Under the pieces are notes generated by a model. It had not been told where the DNA came from and did no database searches. It saw only the letters and a list, made by a program, of their open reading frames with translations. A stretch of 64,000 nucleotides of DNA, taken from NCBI RefSeq assembly GCF_947491715.1, contig NZ_CANLKR010000006.1, positions 62,001 through 126,000 on the forward strand, read 5' to 3'. Shown here in pieces: positions 31,546 to 44,948 of this stretch. Source of the DNA: an uncultured Shewanella sp. GTDB taxonomy: Bacteria; Pseudomonadota; Gammaproteobacteria; Enterobacterales; Shewanellaceae. The translations under genes were made by a program, and so were the position numbers. The stretch's first letter is position 1. The number at the start of each line of letters is the position of its first letter.

Positions 31546-32181
31546 GTGTTATCAACACAATTAGATGATTATTTGGCGGCCATGGGCCTAGTTGCAACAT
31601 CAAAGCAAAAACAACAACTAATTGATTTTGTTGCTATGCTACATAAATGGAATAAAGCCTATAATTTAACGGCTATTCGTGATCCTGAGCAAATGCTAAT
31701 TAAACATATTATGGATAGTTTGGCGGTATCGACTCATTTGCAAGGGCAACGTTTCATTGATGTGGGCACAGGACCTGGTTTACCCGGGATCCCGTTGGCT
31801 ATTCTCAATCCTGATAAGGAATTTGTGTTACTGGATAGTTTAGGGAAACGTATTCGTTTTCAAAAACAGGTTCAGTTTGATTTAGGCATTCATAATATCA
31901 GTTCTGTTGAAAGTCGAGTTGAAGCGTATCAGGTAGAAGAAAAATTTGATGGGGTATTAAGTCGTGCTTTTGCATCGATTCAAGATATGTTGCATTGGTG
32001 TGAGCATCTACCTTCAGATACGGGCTGTTTTTATGCGCTAAAAGGCCAGTTATCGACGGAAGAAATGGAAAATTTACCTAATGGCTTTGAAATCACCGAT
32101 GTGATTGAATTATCTATTCCTAACTTAGATGAACAAAGGCATTTACTCCGTGTCGTTAAGCAAAAAGCACCTGTGGTGTAA
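31546..32181 (+). CDS. rsmG: 16S rRNA (guanine527-N7)-methyltransferase RsmG (GidB)
   Basis: RsmG makes m7G527 in 16S rRNA; loss causes low-level streptomycin resistance. GTG 31546 is preferred over GTG 31525 because GAGGG precedes it by about seven bases and it gives the usual N-terminus; the product has 211 residues. [19 protein letters not shown], the SAM motif [17 protein letters not shown] and the SRAFASI segment are family hallmarks. It is linked to parA and parB as in most Gammaproteobacteria. Confidence 0.97.
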   Translation: MLSTQLDDYLAAMGLVATSKQKQQLIDFVAMLHKWNKAYNLTAIRDPEQMLIKHIMDSLAVSTHLQGQRFIDVGTGPGLPGIPLAILNPDKEFVLLDSLGKRIRFQKQVQFDLGIHNISSVESRVEAYQVEEKFDGVLSRAFASIQDMLHWCEHLPSDTGCFYALKGQLSTEEMENLPNGFEITDVIELSIPNLDEQRHLLRVVKQKAPVV

Positions 32182-32292
32182 TTGAGTAGTTGCAATCTTC
32201 GGCCGCATCAAGCAATTTGTCAGTATAATTGTGCAAAAATACGACAAGTTAATAGTCTGTTGTTGGACGATGCAAAAAGATAGGATGAAATT

Positions 32293-33081
32293 TTGGGAAA
32301 AGTGATTGCCGTAGCCAACCAGAAAGGCGGTGTTGGAAAAACTACAACATGCGTTAATTTATCGGCGTCATTAGCGGCGACGAAACGGCGAGTCTTATTG
32401 ATTGATCTCGATCCGCAAGGTAATGCGACCATGGGCAGTGGTATTGATAAATACGAAGTTGAACATACTGCTTATGATTTACTGGTGGATGAAAAACCCT
32501 TTAGTGAAGTGGTATGTCGAGAAACTACTGGTCAATATGATTTAATCGCTGGAAATGGCGATGTGACCGCCGCAGAAGTCAAGCTGATGAATTTTTTTGC
32601 AAGAGAGATCCGGCTTCGTAATGCGTTGGCGCCGATTAAAGATGAATACGACTTTATTTTTATTGATTGCCCACCGTCACTCAATATGTTGACCGTTAAT
32701 GCCATGTCTGCTGCTGATTCTGTCATTGTCCCTATGCAATGTGAATATTATGCGCTTGAAGGGATAACATCGTTAAAAGAAACTATTGATCAGCTCAGTA
32801 GTATGGTCAATCCAGGTCTGCATATTGAAGGGATATTACGCACTATGTACGACCCGCGTAATCGTTTGTCTACTGATGTATCCGATCAGTTAAAACAACA
32901 TTTTGGTGAAAAAGTTTACCACACAGTTATTCCTCGCAATGTCCGTTTGGCCGAAGCTCCGAGTTTTGGCACTCCTGCCATGTATTATGAAAAATCCAGC
33001 GCTGGAGCAAAGGCTTATCTTGCTTTGGCGGGAGAAATTATTCGTCGTGCCGATGATCAAGCGAGCAATAAGCAAGCTTAA
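32293..33081 (+). CDS. parA: Chromosome-partitioning ATPase ParA (Soj)
   Basis: ParA is a nucleoid-bound ATPase that moves the ParB-parS complex during origin segregation. The 262-residue protein begins at TTG 32293 (GKVIAVANQKGGVGKTT), with AGGATG upstream, and carries the deviant Walker A motif KGGVGKTT around residues 11-18 and Walker B FIFIDCPPSLN. It lacks the N-terminal HTH of plasmid type Ia ParA, as expected for a chromosomal copy. parB follows nine bases after the stop. Confidence 0.98.
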   Translation: MGKVIAVANQKGGVGKTTTCVNLSASLAATKRRVLLIDLDPQGNATMGSGIDKYEVEHTAYDLLVDEKPFSEVVCRETTGQYDLIAGNGDVTAAEVKLMNFFAREIRLRNALAPIKDEYDFIFIDCPPSLNMLTVNAMSAADSVIVPMQCEYYALEGITSLKETIDQLSSMVNPGLHIEGILRTMYDPRNRLSTDVSDQLKQHFGEKVYHTVIPRNVRLAEAPSFGTPAMYYEKSSAGAKAYLALAGEIIRRADDQASNKQA

Positions 33082-33090
33082 GGGAATACT

Positions 33091-33996
33091 ATGACACAAA
33101 AAAAAAGAGGTTTAGGTAAGGGACTTGATGCATTATTAAGTACCAGTAAAGGTGCTAAACAACAAGACAATACCGAATTAGCTGTCGATCGAGAACATGA
33201 TGATAAAGTGATTAATACATCACAAGGGACTTTGATTGACTTAGATGTGGATTTATTATCACCCGGTCAATACCAACCAAGAAAAGATATGTCGCCTGAA
33301 GCCTTGGAAGAGTTAGCTAAATCGATTGCTAATCAAGGTATTATTCAGCCTATCGTAGTGAGAAAGGTCTCTGCAACAGGTTATGAAATCATTGCAGGTG
33401 AGCGGCGCTGGCGAGCGGCTCAATTAGCTGAGTTATCCAGTATCCCTTGTCTTGTTAAGCAAGTCGCCGATGAAGCGGCCATGTCTATTGCGCTTATTGA
33501 AAATATTCAACGAGAAGATTTGAATGCCATGGAAGAAGCGATGGCATTGCATCGATTGTTACATGAGTTTGAGTTAACTCATCAACAAATTGCTGATGCG
33601 GTCGGTAAATCTCGTGCAACAGTCTCCAATTTACTGAGATTAAATAGTTTGAATGATGCGGTTAAAAAAATGTTGGAGTATGGTGATATTGATATGGGTC
33701 ATGCTCGTGCCTTATTAGCGATAGAGGGGGATGAGCAAACAATTTTAGCCAGATTAGTCGTTTCTAAAGAATTAACCGTGCGAGAAACGGAACGATTAGT
33801 GAACAAAACCCTGACTCCAAGTGAAAAAGTGGAAAAACCGAGTAAAGATCACGATGTTTACCGCTTAGAAAATCAATTAATCGAGCGCTTAGGTGCGAAA
33901 GTATCAATCTCGCATAATAAAAAAGGTAAAGGAAAATTGGTAATAAATTACCAAGATTTAGCAGAACTCGATGGAATTATCGAGAAAATTGGCTAA
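33091..33996 (+). CDS. parB: Chromosome-partitioning protein ParB (Spo0J)
   Basis: ParB binds parS sites and spreads as a CTP-dependent clamp to load condensin and position origins. The 301-residue protein opens MTQKKRGLGKGLDALLS. It has the CTP-binding ParB/Srx domain (QYQPRKDM, GERRWRAAQLA, IENIQREDLN), a helix-turn-helix (THQQIADAVGKSRATVSNLLRL) and a C-terminal dimerisation tail. A parS-like sequence is present in this window at 8335-8350. Confidence 0.98.
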   Translation: MTQKKRGLGKGLDALLSTSKGAKQQDNTELAVDREHDDKVINTSQGTLIDLDVDLLSPGQYQPRKDMSPEALEELAKSIANQGIIQPIVVRKVSATGYEIIAGERRWRAAQLAELSSIPCLVKQVADEAAMSIALIENIQREDLNAMEEAMALHRLLHEFELTHQQIADAVGKSRATVSNLLRLNSLNDAVKKMLEYGDIDMGHARALLAIEGDEQTILARLVVSKELTVRETERLVNKTLTPSEKVEKPSKDHDVYRLENQLIERLGAKVSISHNKKGKGKLVINYQDLAELDGIIEKIG

Positions 33997-34030
33997 AAAG
34001 GCCAAGTTAAAGCAATATTATGTAACTTTG

Positions 34031-34042
34031 TAACAATTGTTA
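34031..34042. promoter_or_regulatory. Palindrome in the atp control region
   Basis: TAACAATTGTTA is a perfect 12-bp palindrome 76 bases upstream of the likely atp promoter. It could be a regulator site, but no family is recognisable from the sequence. Confidence 0.3.
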
Positions 34043-34106
34043 ATCTTATCATTTCGGACTTTTGACATGGATCACGTTAAAAGTCTCCAATTTTATTCAG
34101 TTAAAC

Positions 34107-34134
34107 TTGCTTTGAAGTGCCGAAACGGTATACT
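34107..34134 (+). promoter_or_regulatory. Putative sigma-70 promoter of the atp operon
   Basis: TTGCTT (34107-34112), a 16-base spacer and TATACT (34129-34134) lie about 85 bases before atpI, within the 224-base parB-atpI gap. Confidence 0.55.
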
Positions 34135-34220
34135 TTCGCAAGCTTTTTGTACGTCAGGTTTACACGAATGTATATCATTCGGTTTTCGATAACAAAAAGT
34201 ACTAATGCGGAGGAGGTAAA

Positions 34221-34604
34221 TTGAGTAAGATTTTAGCGCGTCGTGGCCGGCGATCAGCCTATAAATTGGTGATGATGCAGGCGGCGGTAGCTGTAACTGC
34301 TTCTATTTTCTTTTTCGCGATGTGGGGAGCCCAGTTTGGTTATTCTGCGTTAGCAGGTGCTGCCATTGCTGTGCTTCCTAATTTTGTATTCGCAACCCTC
34401 GCTTTTTCCCATACGGGAGCGAGTGCGTCAGCAAAGGTCATTAAGACTTTTTACTGGGGGGAAGCGGTAAAGATGCTGTTAACAATTGTCATGTTTTCGT
34501 TGGTGTTTATTTATATGGAGGTGGTTTTTATGCCCCTTTTTGTTTGTTACACACTGGCGTTAATTGTACATTGGGCAGCTCCTTTATATTTCAAGCAAAG
34601 TTAA
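34221..34604 (+). CDS. atpI: ATP synthase protein I
   Basis: AtpI is a small non-essential membrane protein that helps assemble the c-ring. The 127-residue product starts at TTG 34221 with a strong GGAGGAGG leader, has four hydrophobic segments and the AtpI-type GAAIAVLPNFVFA loop. It heads the atp operon. Sequence conservation is low for this family, but position and topology make the call firm. Confidence 0.9.
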   Translation: MSKILARRGRRSAYKLVMMQAAVAVTASIFFFAMWGAQFGYSALAGAAIAVLPNFVFATLAFSHTGASASAKVIKTFYWGEAVKMLLTIVMFSLVFIYMEVVFMPLFVCYTLALIVHWAAPLYFKQS

Positions 34605-34613
34605 GTGGGATGA

Positions 34614-35414
<801 letters not shown>

Positions 35415-35458
35415 GGGTAGTTGAAGATTTTTTTAAACTAAATCAATTAACTAAATAA

Positions 35459-35734
<276 letters not shown>

Positions 35735-35771
35735 TAAACGCTTCTGTCTTTAATCTAAATAGGAGGCTGTT

Positions 35772-36242
35772 GTGAATTTCAACGCTACCCTAATCGGTCA
35801 GACGGTCGCCTTTATTATCTTCGTGTGGTTCTGCATGAAGTTTGTTTGGCCCCCTTTGATGAATGCCATCGAAGAGCGCCAAAAAAGGATTGCCGGCGGT
35901 TTAGCTGACGCAGACCGCGCAGCAAAAGACCTAGAGTTGGCGCAGGCGAAAGCCACCGACCAACTAAAAGAAGCTAAAGCTAAAGCTAATGAAATAATTG
36001 AGCAAGCGAACAAACGCAAAGCTCAAATTGTTGACGAAGCTAAAGCCGAAGCAGACGCTGAGCGCGCTAATATTATCGCTCAGGGTAAAGCAGAAATTGA
36101 AGCTGAACGTAATCGCGTGAAAGAGGATCTGCGTAAGCAGGTTGCTTCTTTGGTTATCACTGGTACCGAGAAGATCCTTGAACGTTCGATTGATGAAGCC
36201 GCCCATAGCGACATAGTTAATAAACTTGTCGCCGAAATTTGA
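35772..36242 (+). CDS. atpF: F1Fo ATP synthase subunit b
   Basis: Subunit b is the peripheral-stalk dimer. This 156-residue product begins at GTG 35772 (RBS AGGAGG), with a single N-terminal membrane helix ([19 protein letters not shown]) and then a long charged alanine-rich coiled coil. The length equals that of the E. coli protein. Confidence 0.99.
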   Translation: MNFNATLIGQTVAFIIFVWFCMKFVWPPLMNAIEERQKRIAGGLADADRAAKDLELAQAKATDQLKEAKAKANEIIEQANKRKAQIVDEAKAEADAERANIIAQGKAEIEAERNRVKEDLRKQVASLVITGTEKILERSIDEAAHSDIVNKLVAEI

Positions 36243-36257
36243 TAAGGGAGTTGAGTT

Positions 36258-36791
36258 ATGGCTGAATTAACCACCATTGCTCGTCCTTACGCAAAGGCTG
36301 CTTTTGATTTTGCGGTTGAGAAAGATGCAGTGGAAAGTTGGGCAGAAATGCTGAATTTTATGGCTTTGGTGAGTGAAAACGAATCAATGCATCCATTGCT
36401 GACTGGCGCTTTGTCCAGTCATAAGCTTGCAGAACTCTTTATTGGAGTTTGTGGTGAGCAACTCAATGAGCAAGGTCAAAACCTAGTCAGGGTAATGGCT
36501 GAAAACGGTCGTTTAGAAACACTGCCTGCTGTCTATCAACAATATGTTGAATTGCGTAACGAATGGGCGAAGGAAATAGAAGCAAATGTTGTTTCTGCCA
36601 CAGAGCTGAGTTCGACGCAACGACAGGAGATCAGTGTTTCTTTAGAGAAACGTCTCGCACGCAAAGTTAAGCTGAATTGCAGCATAGACACCACGCTTAT
36701 CGCGGGTGTGATCATTCATGCAGGAGACCTTGTCATTGATGGCTCGGTTCGCGGTAAAGTATCGCGTCTGTCTGATAAGCTGCAGTCGTAA
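36258..36791 (+). CDS. atpH: F1Fo ATP synthase subunit delta
   Basis: Delta links F1 to the b-subunit stalk. The 177-residue protein begins [19 protein letters not shown], has [19 protein letters not shown] in the middle and ends with the conserved [19 protein letters not shown]. It is 15 bases after atpF and precedes atpA. Confidence 0.98.
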   Translation: MAELTTIARPYAKAAFDFAVEKDAVESWAEMLNFMALVSENESMHPLLTGALSSHKLAELFIGVCGEQLNEQGQNLVRVMAENGRLETLPAVYQQYVELRNEWAKEIEANVVSATELSSTQRQEISVSLEKRLARKVKLNCSIDTTLIAGVIIHAGDLVIDGSVRGKVSRLSDKLQS

Positions 36792-36805
36792 TTGGGAGTT
36801 TGAGC

Positions 36806-38347
36806 ATGCAACTGAATTCCACGGAAATCAGCGATCTGATTAAACAGCGGATCGAGCAGTTTGAAGTCGTTAGTGAAGCTCGCAACGAAGGTACTATCGT
36901 TGCAGTAAGTGACGGCATCATCCGCATCAACGGCCTAGCCGATGTGATGCAGGGTGAGATGATTGAACTGCCAGGTAACCGTTTTGCTATCGCGTTGAAT
37001 CTTGAACGCGACAGTGTCGGTGCCGTCGTAATGGGCCCTTATGCCACATTGGCAGAGGGTGACAAAGTTAAAACTACTGGTCGTATTCTTGAAGTACCAG
37101 TGGGTCGTGGTCTACTGGGCCGTGTCGTTAATACCTTAGGTGAGCCTATCGATGGAAAAGGACCTGTTGATCATGACGGTTTCTCTCCAGTTGAAGTGAT
37201 AGCACCAGGTGTTATTGAGCGTAAGTCAGTATCACAACCTGTTCAAACAGGTTATAAAACCGTTGATGCCATGATCCCAATTGGTCGTGGACAACGTGAA
37301 TTGGTCATTGGTGACCGTCAAACAGGTAAAACTGCGTTGGCGATTGATGCCATTATCAATCAGAAAGATTCTGGCATTAAATGTGTGTACGTTGCTGTTG
37401 GGCAAAAAGCCTCAACGATTGCTAACGTGGTACGCAAGCTGGAAGAGCATGGTGCATTAGCCAACACGATTGTTGTTGTTGCGACTGCATCAGAAGCGGC
37501 TGCATTGCAGTTCTTGGCGCCATATTCTGGTTGTTCAATGGGTGAATACTTCCGCGACCGCGGTGAAGATGCGTTAATCGTATATGATGATTTGTCTAAG
37601 CAAGCTGTTGCTTATCGTCAAATTTCATTGCTATTGAAGCGTCCACCAGGACGTGAAGCTTATCCTGGTGATGTTTTCTATCTACATTCTCGTTTACTTG
37701 AGCGTGCATCACGCGTAAACGAAGCGTATGTAGAGAAATTCACTAACGGTGAAGTAAAAGGTCAAACCGGTTCACTAACCGCGCTGCCGATTATTGAAAC
37801 CCAAGCAGGTGACGTTTCAGCATTCGTACCGACTAACGTAATTTCAATTACAGATGGTCAAATCTTCCTTGAAACAGATTTGTTTAACTCAGGACTACGT
37901 CCGGCGGTTAACCCAGGTATTTCTGTTTCACGTGTTGGTGGTGCGGCGCAGAGTAAGATCATTAAGAAACTGTCTGGTGGTATTCGTACCGCACTTGCAC
38001 AGTATCGAGAGCTTGCGGCCTTCTCACAATTTGCATCTGATCTTGATGATGCAACACGTGCTCAATTAGAGCATGGTGAGCGTGTTACCGAATTAATGAA
38101 GCAAAAGCAATATGCGCCTATGAGTATCGCTTGTCAGGCTGTGTCTATTTTCGCAGCTGAGAAAGGTTACCTACAAAGCGTTGAGCTGAATAAAGTCATT
38201 GATTTTGAGGCATCTTTGCTCTCGTTCATGAACAGCGAGTATGCTGACCTAATGAAGAACATCAACGAAACTGGCAACTATAATGCCGACATCGAAGGTG
38301 AACTGAAGGCTGGCCTCGACAAGTTCGTAGCAACCCAAACCTGGTAA
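36806..38347 (+). CDS. atpA: F1Fo ATP synthase subunit alpha
   Basis: Alpha is the regulatory nucleotide-binding subunit of the F1 hexamer. ATG 36806 gives 513 residues, the E. coli length, and has GGGAG seven bases upstream; a TTG two codons earlier is not needed. Walker A ([13 protein letters not shown]) and the [15 protein letters not shown]alker B region are present, and the family signature with [17 protein letters not shown] is intact. Confidence 0.99.
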   Translation: MQLNSTEISDLIKQRIEQFEVVSEARNEGTIVAVSDGIIRINGLADVMQGEMIELPGNRFAIALNLERDSVGAVVMGPYATLAEGDKVKTTGRILEVPVGRGLLGRVVNTLGEPIDGKGPVDHDGFSPVEVIAPGVIERKSVSQPVQTGYKTVDAMIPIGRGQRELVIGDRQTGKTALAIDAIINQKDSGIKCVYVAVGQKASTIANVVRKLEEHGALANTIVVVATASEAAALQFLAPYSGCSMGEYFRDRGEDALIVYDDLSKQAVAYRQISLLLKRPPGREAYPGDVFYLHSRLLERASRVNEAYVEKFTNGEVKGQTGSLTALPIIETQAGDVSAFVPTNVISITDGQIFLETDLFNSGLRPAVNPGISVSRVGGAAQSKIIKKLSGGIRTALAQYRELAAFSQFASDLDDATRAQLEHGERVTELMKQKQYAPMSIACQAVSIFAAEKGYLQSVELNKVIDFEASLLSFMNSEYADLMKNINETGNYNADIEGELKAGLDKFVATQTW

Positions 38348-38396
38348 TGACAAATGAGGTGTCTAAGACACCTCTGGTCCAGATTGGAGAGTAAAG

Positions 38397-39257
38397 ATGG
38401 CCGGCGCTAAAGAGATTAAAAGTAAGATCGCGAGTGTTCAAAACACTCAGAAGATCACTTCCGCCATGGAAATGGTGGCAGCCAGCAAAATGCGCAAAGC
38501 GCAAGATCGCATGGCTGCGAGTCGTCCATATGCGGAAACCATGCGTAAGGTGATTGGTCACGTCGCGCAAGGCTCTCTCGAGTATAAACACCCCTATTTA
38601 GAGGTGAGAGAAGCTAAGCGGGTTGGTTACATTGTTGTGTCAACCGACCGTGGTCTTTGTGGTGGTCTGAACGTTAACCTTTTTAAAAAGGTAATGGCAG
38701 ACATGAAAAGCTGGCAAGAGCAAGATGCAGAATTTGATTTCTGCCCTATCGGTGCTCGTAGTGTACAGTTTTTCAAAAGCTTTGGTGGCAACGTATTGGC
38801 CCAAGCATCGGCGTTAGGTGATTCACCTAAACTGGATGACTTGATTGGTACCGTGCGTGTCATGTTAGAAGCTTACAACGAAGGCAAACTGGATCGTTTG
38901 TACATTGTATTTAACAAATTTGTGAATACCATGTCTCAAACGCCTGTGATCGAGCAGCTACTACCTTTGCCTAAGTCTGAAGAAGATGAGCATGCTCATC
39001 ATTGGGATTACATCTACGAGCCAGATCCAAAAGCACTTTTGGACACATTATTGGTTCGATATGTGGAGTCTCAAGTCTATCAAGGTGTTGTCGAAAATGT
39101 TGCGTCTGAACAAGCTGCCCGTATGGTAGCGATGAAGGCAGCAACCGATAATGCTGGTGATATGATCAGTGATTTGCAACTGGTTTATAACAAGGCTCGA
39201 CAAGCTGCGATTACGCAAGAATTGTCGGAAATTGTGTCAGGTGCAGCTGCGGTTTAG
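38397..39257 (+). CDS. atpG: F1Fo ATP synthase subunit gamma
   Basis: Gamma is the rotating central shaft. The 286-residue protein opens [20 protein letters not shown], the N-terminal helix of the coiled coil. [16 protein letters not shown] and the C-terminal signature [31 protein letters not shown] (in two parts) complete it. It lies between atpA and atpD. Confidence 0.99.
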   Translation: MAGAKEIKSKIASVQNTQKITSAMEMVAASKMRKAQDRMAASRPYAETMRKVIGHVAQGSLEYKHPYLEVREAKRVGYIVVSTDRGLCGGLNVNLFKKVMADMKSWQEQDAEFDFCPIGARSVQFFKSFGGNVLAQASALGDSPKLDDLIGTVRVMLEAYNEGKLDRLYIVFNKFVNTMSQTPVIEQLLPLPKSEEDEHAHHWDYIYEPDPKALLDTLLVRYVESQVYQGVVENVASEQAARMVAMKAATDNAGDMISDLQLVYNKARQAAITQELSEIVSGAAAV

Positions 39258-39262
39258 GCTAG

Positions 39263-40681
<1,419 letters not shown>

Positions 40682-40720
40682 CTCGCCTTGGGCCAGTTTA
40701 ACAGCAAACAGGGTGATGGC

Positions 40721-41140
40721 ATGACAATACGACTTGATGTTGTAAGTGCAGAAAGCAGCATCTTTGGGGATCAGGTACTGAGTTTACAAGTAACTGGCGC
40801 CGAAGGTGAACTAGGTATTAAGTTAGGTCATGCACCTTTGCTGACAAGCATTAGACCTGGCATGGTACGTATCGCTAGGCTCGATAGTAAAGAAGATGTG
40901 TTTTATCTTTCAGGCGGTTTGCTTGAAGTTCAACCGACTTCTGTTGCTATCATGGCTGATGTGGTCATGCGTGCTGATGAGATCGACGAAAAAGCAGCTG
41001 AAGAAGCCAAGCGTCATGCAGAGGCCTCTATGGCCAAAGCGGGTGCTGACTTCGATTACGCTGCGGCAGCAAAAGAGCTTGCGCAAGCAGTCGCTCAATT
41101 GCGCGTCGTTGAGACCATCAAGAAAAACCTAGGTAAATAA
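40721..41140 (+). CDS. atpC: F1Fo ATP synthase subunit epsilon
   Basis: Epsilon couples the shaft to the c-ring and inhibits ATP hydrolysis. ATG 40721 (RBS AGGGTG) gives 139 residues, the E. coli length; a TTG reading from 40688 adds 11 unconserved residues. The N-terminal beta sandwich ([34 protein letters not shown]) and C-terminal two-helix arm are present. It ends the operon. Confidence 0.97.
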   Translation: MTIRLDVVSAESSIFGDQVLSLQVTGAEGELGIKLGHAPLLTSIRPGMVRIARLDSKEDVFYLSGGLLEVQPTSVAIMADVVMRADEIDEKAAEEAKRHAEASMAKAGADFDYAAAAKELAQAVAQLRVVETIKKNLGK

Positions 41141-41191
41141 GGTTATTCTTCACTGACGATGTTTGATATAGCAGTGTGATTTACCTGCTTA

Positions 41192-41219
41192 AAAAAAGGC
41201 GCCTAATGGTGCCTTTTTT
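41192..41219 (+). terminator. Intrinsic terminator of the atp operon
   Basis: AAAAAAGGCGCC (41192-41203) and GGTGCCTTTTTT (41208-41219) form a stem with one G-T pair and a TAAT loop, ending in a T-run 52 bases after atpC. Confidence 0.85.
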
Positions 41220-41358
41220 GTTTTTTCAATTTATTTCTTATTGTTGTCTTATTCGCATAAAAAAGGTGTGTTGTTCATAACCTCTATTTTTGTTATTGGC
41301 TTGAGTAATGCTTATCTTGTAATATTTATCGCTGTCAGTCGTCTTTGAGGGAGCAGTT

Positions 41359-43503
41359 GTGCAAGTGGAATGTAATTGGGTACAGTTAGGTGACTTTACG
41401 TTAGATATACATCAGCAAGTGCTCTATCTTGATGAGTCTGAATTATCTGTTGAGCCCAAAGTGCTTGAGCTTTTATTATACCTCTATCAATGTCGCCAAG
41501 GATATGTGACCCTTAAAGCGCTACATGAGAATGTGTGGTCAGACAGAGTCGTTTCAGATACTGCGGTTCGCAGCGCCATTAAAAAACTGCGTACATTGTT
41601 TAATGATACCGATCTTAATGCGCCAAAATACATAAAATCAGTCCCTAAGCGTGGCTACAAGCTAATATGTGTTATTACGCTTCTGCATGATAAGTCACAT
41701 ACTCAAACACCATCAAACAATGCCGATAGGCTCTTACAAGCGCCTACGAGTACTCAAAAAAGGCCATGGCAGCTTGGGTATTATATTGCGTTAAGTTTAG
41801 TGTTACTGATGATCAGTTTATCGATTATTGGCGCAAAACAGCTCATCGATAATAGTTTAGACACTGCAAAGGTGGTGGTGTTGAGCTCGGTATCATCGTT
41901 TCCCGCAGAAAAACTGACCTTTGAAGTGAGCAGTGATGATCATTATATCGCCTTTACTGGAAAGCTCGCCAGTGAACAAGATAATCAAGTTTATTTACTT
42001 AATAAGCAAAGTGGGCATGTTCGCCAGCTGACTTATGATGCTAAAAATGCCACCTTCTTAACGTTTGTCCGCGATAATACTCAGATTATTTATACAGATC
42101 TCATTGCAGGTAACAGTGCACTACAAAAAATATCACTTAATGAGGAAGGGCTAACTGCCACCGCTTTACTCACAGGTTTTCATTTTATTGGTGATGTGCA
42201 TATTGGATTAAATGAAAATGAAGTGATTGTATTATTGGCACAAAAAGCGAGTGATACCCCCATGTATTATCGCTTAAATATTGACAATTCAGCATTGAAT
42301 TTGTTGTTATCGACCAATAATACTGGGGAAGATTTTGCTATGGCCAAACTCTCTCCTGATAAACAAAAAATTGCGGCAATAAAGGAATTGAATAATAAGC
42401 AAGTTGAGCTTAGTGTTATCGATCTTGCGTCGAAAAAACAGATTTTTCAAAGGGTCTTGCTGCACTCCACACCTGCATTAGATTGGAAAAACGATACTGA
42501 ACTATTGCTTCTTTATCCTAATCAATTGGTCTTGCTAGATTTGATTACTCAAATTGAAAAGGTCATTTATACTGATGATACCAGTCAGTTTTCATGGCTC
42601 AGTGCAGGCCCTAATAAATTAACTTTGCTGCAGCAAGATTTATCTCAGCAAAATCGTTTTTATGTTGAAGAAGATTTCAATGCCAAGTGTGATAAGCCAT
42701 GTTATCACCCCCATTTTTTGGACATGGGCAGCGAAGTGAGTTCGGTGTTTTATGCCGATGAGCAGCATAAATGGATCACCAGTAAGATAGCGGGCAGCAA
42801 TGAGCTGGCATTATACGATGATGAAACCGGTGACAAAGTCATTTTTTTCAATGGTCCTGAAAGAATTGAGATCCAGCACTACTCCCCGGTATCCTCTGCT
42901 TTATTGGTTAAAATAGGCAATAGATTGGCTATGTTAACAATGAAAGATAAACAGACCATTAGCCCGAAAGCCCTGAAAAAAAGCGAGCAGCAAGCGAGTA
43001 TCCATTATTTAACGGCACAACATCAGGTGGTGAGTGATGCAATCTTTTCTGTGTTTGAAAAAGGGCGCTATGTATTTTATGGTGAGCGGATCGGAGGGCG
43101 CTGGCAAATACAACAATTAGATTTAAATACCATGCAAACTAAGCCATTTATGTCAGATTATCGTTCCATTCGATTAACGAACAAAGGGTACGTATTAGCC
43201 AATGAATCTGGTTGGTTATTTGTGATGTCACAAGATAAGACTGGAATGATGCCACTTAATCAACAAATTAATTTTGATGTCATTACACGTTGGTATGTGA
43301 AAGGCTCAAAAGTGGTTTGGAGTGATTTCGATTATCGCTTTAGTTACATTCATATCTTTGATCTACTGAGTAAGCAACACAAAACCCGCCAAGCGCGCTT
43401 TTATCATTTATTCCCGCGTATCACCTTATCTTCTGTGGATAATAAATTTATCTATCGTTCCAAATCCATTCAACGTAATGAAATTAAAGAGTTTATTTTT
43501 TAG
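41359..43503 (+). CDS. ToxR/CadC-type membrane-bound transcriptional regulator with beta-propeller sensor
   Basis: A 714-residue protein with an OmpR-type winged helix (about 10-105: EPKVLELLLYLYQ, then VVSDTAVRSAIKKLR and KYIKSVPKRGYKL) at the cytoplasmic N-terminus. A single membrane helix follows (about 139-159), then a large periplasmic part of TolB/WD40-like repeats (blocks such as SSDDHYIAFTGK, SPDKQKIAAI). Such regulators sense periplasmic conditions and control neighbouring genes directly through the membrane. Start GTG 41359 has GAGGGAG upstream. The efflux genes that follow are probable targets. Confidence 0.85.
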   Translation: MQVECNWVQLGDFTLDIHQQVLYLDESELSVEPKVLELLLYLYQCRQGYVTLKALHENVWSDRVVSDTAVRSAIKKLRTLFNDTDLNAPKYIKSVPKRGYKLICVITLLHDKSHTQTPSNNADRLLQAPTSTQKRPWQLGYYIALSLVLLMISLSIIGAKQLIDNSLDTAKVVVLSSVSSFPAEKLTFEVSSDDHYIAFTGKLASEQDNQVYLLNKQSGHVRQLTYDAKNATFLTFVRDNTQIIYTDLIAGNSALQKISLNEEGLTATALLTGFHFIGDVHIGLNENEVIVLLAQKASDTPMYYRLNIDNSALNLLLSTNNTGEDFAMAKLSPDKQKIAAIKELNNKQVELSVIDLASKKQIFQRVLLHSTPALDWKNDTELLLLYPNQLVLLDLITQIEKVIYTDDTSQFSWLSAGPNKLTLLQQDLSQQNRFYVEEDFNAKCDKPCYHPHFLDMGSEVSSVFYADEQHKWITSKIAGSNELALYDDETGDKVIFFNGPERIEIQHYSPVSSALLVKIGNRLAMLTMKDKQTISPKALKKSEQQASIHYLTAQHQVVSDAIFSVFEKGRYVFYGERIGGRWQIQQLDLNTMQTKPFMSDYRSIRLTNKGYVLANESGWLFVMSQDKTGMMPLNQQINFDVITRWYVKGSKVVWSDFDYRFSYIHIFDLLSKQHKTRQARFYHLFPRITLSSVDNKFIYRSKSIQRNEIKEFIF

Positions 43504-43653
43504 TTGTTCATTGTCCATAGCAAAGAATGTCCTTAGTTATAGTTTAGTTATAGCCTAAAAAAGGGGATTTATTCATAGTACAGTGGCTCTGAGAGTAGAG
43601 CTAAGCACATTCTCTGTGCGCTTTGTGATAATGAATAAGAGTAGGAATATTCG

Positions 43654-44880
43654 ATGAGATGGATAACACAAAAAACCGTTTTTAGTGGCCTAATATTAAG
43701 TTCGGCAATGCTCATTGTCGGTGGTTGGCAACTCGGCTTTTCAGGTAATAAAGACTATGTCGCTGCCAATAGTATTAATATTAGTCAAGTACAGAGCGGG
43801 GATTTTGCTCAAGAAGTGACGGGATACGGTACGTTGCAATCATTATATCAACGCTCCATTACTGCAACGACGACAGCCGTTGTCGATACCATTCATTTAA
43901 AACCTGGTGCCACCGTTAAGGCCGACACTTTAATTATTACCCTCAAAAATCCACAATTAGAAGTAGCATTGCAACAAGCCTTAGGTGAGCTTAAAAACAG
44001 TAAAACCCAGAAGCGTAAACTGATTTTAGAGCAGCAACGTGAAATATTAGCGCAGCAGTCAGAACTCTCTCAATATCAAGCTGAAGCGGATATGGCGAGC
44101 TTGCAAGCAGAAGCTGAAGCACCTTTAGCTAAGATTGGTATCATCTCCGCAGTAGAGGCCAAAAAAGGCCGCTTACAAGCCAAACAGCTACAGCAAAAGC
44201 TCGCCTTTGAATTACAAAAATTCGACAAATTGAAGCAAGCACATACGGAATATTTATCCATTCAGGATGAAGTTATTTTACAGGCGCAGGCTGACTTCAA
44301 TAATGCCAAATATCAGCTGGAACAGCTTGTTGTTAAAGCAGGGATTAAGGGCGTATTGCAAAATTTACCCGTGAGCTTGGGGCAAAGTGTTAATTTAGGT
44401 GACAAGCTTGCTCATGTGGGGAGTTTATCGCCACTCATTGCCGAAATTAGTGTGCCGCAAATGTTGGTCAATTTAGTGCAATTAAATGCCATGGCTGAAA
44501 TCGATACCCGCCATGGGCTTGTCGAAGGTAAAGTCATTCGTATTGCGCCCGTGGTTGAAAAGGGGGCGGTGAGGGTCGACATCCAATTACCCGAAAATTT
44601 GAGCGCTGATATTCGTCCATTGCAAATGGTGGATGCCGTCATCTTGGGTCAGTCTCGCAGTCAGGTGAGTTTTATTGATACGCCACAAGGGGTGAGCGAA
44701 AACACCGTTAAGTCAGTGTTTAAGTTGGTAACTGAAGATACGGGGATATTAACCCAAGTTAAATTTGGGCAAATATCCGGTAAACGTATCGAAGTGATTT
44801 CGGGGCTAGAGCCCGGCGATAAAGTGGTTGTTACGGGAATAGCGTCATCGAATGCCACACAAATCCAGTTAACTTATTAA
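43654..44880 (+). CDS. MacA/HlyD-type periplasmic adaptor of an ABC exporter
   Basis: A 408-residue periplasmic adaptor with an N-terminal membrane anchor (FSGLILSSAMLIVGGWQL). Lipoyl half-motifs occur at TTTAVVDTIHLKPGATVKAD and KAGIKGVLQNLPVSLGQSV, flanking a long coiled-coil hairpin (about 105-215). C-terminal barrel strands end in SGLEPGDKVVVTGI. With the ATPase and permease downstream it forms a MacAB-like exporter for peptides, lipids or small molecules through an outer-membrane channel. The 150 bases before it contain a GCACA/TGTGC hairpin and TTTAGTTATAG direct repeats. Confidence 0.85.
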   Translation: MRWITQKTVFSGLILSSAMLIVGGWQLGFSGNKDYVAANSINISQVQSGDFAQEVTGYGTLQSLYQRSITATTTAVVDTIHLKPGATVKADTLIITLKNPQLEVALQQALGELKNSKTQKRKLILEQQREILAQQSELSQYQAEADMASLQAEAEAPLAKIGIISAVEAKKGRLQAKQLQQKLAFELQKFDKLKQAHTEYLSIQDEVILQAQADFNNAKYQLEQLVVKAGIKGVLQNLPVSLGQSVNLGDKLAHVGSLSPLIAEISVPQMLVNLVQLNAMAEIDTRHGLVEGKVIRIAPVVEKGAVRVDIQLPENLSADIRPLQMVDAVILGQSRSQVSFIDTPQGVSENTVKSVFKLVTEDTGILTQVKFGQISGKRIEVISGLEPGDKVVVTGIASSNATQIQLTY

Positions 44881-44948
44881 CGCTAACGTTAAACTCCAAT
44901 TTAGATCAGCCTAAGCCTTAAAAACAGAATAAGAATAGGAATATAAAA

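Noticed and set aside
38262..38591. 109-residue antisense open frame at the atpA-atpG junction
   Set aside because: Overlaps two strongly conserved genes and has no plausible product.
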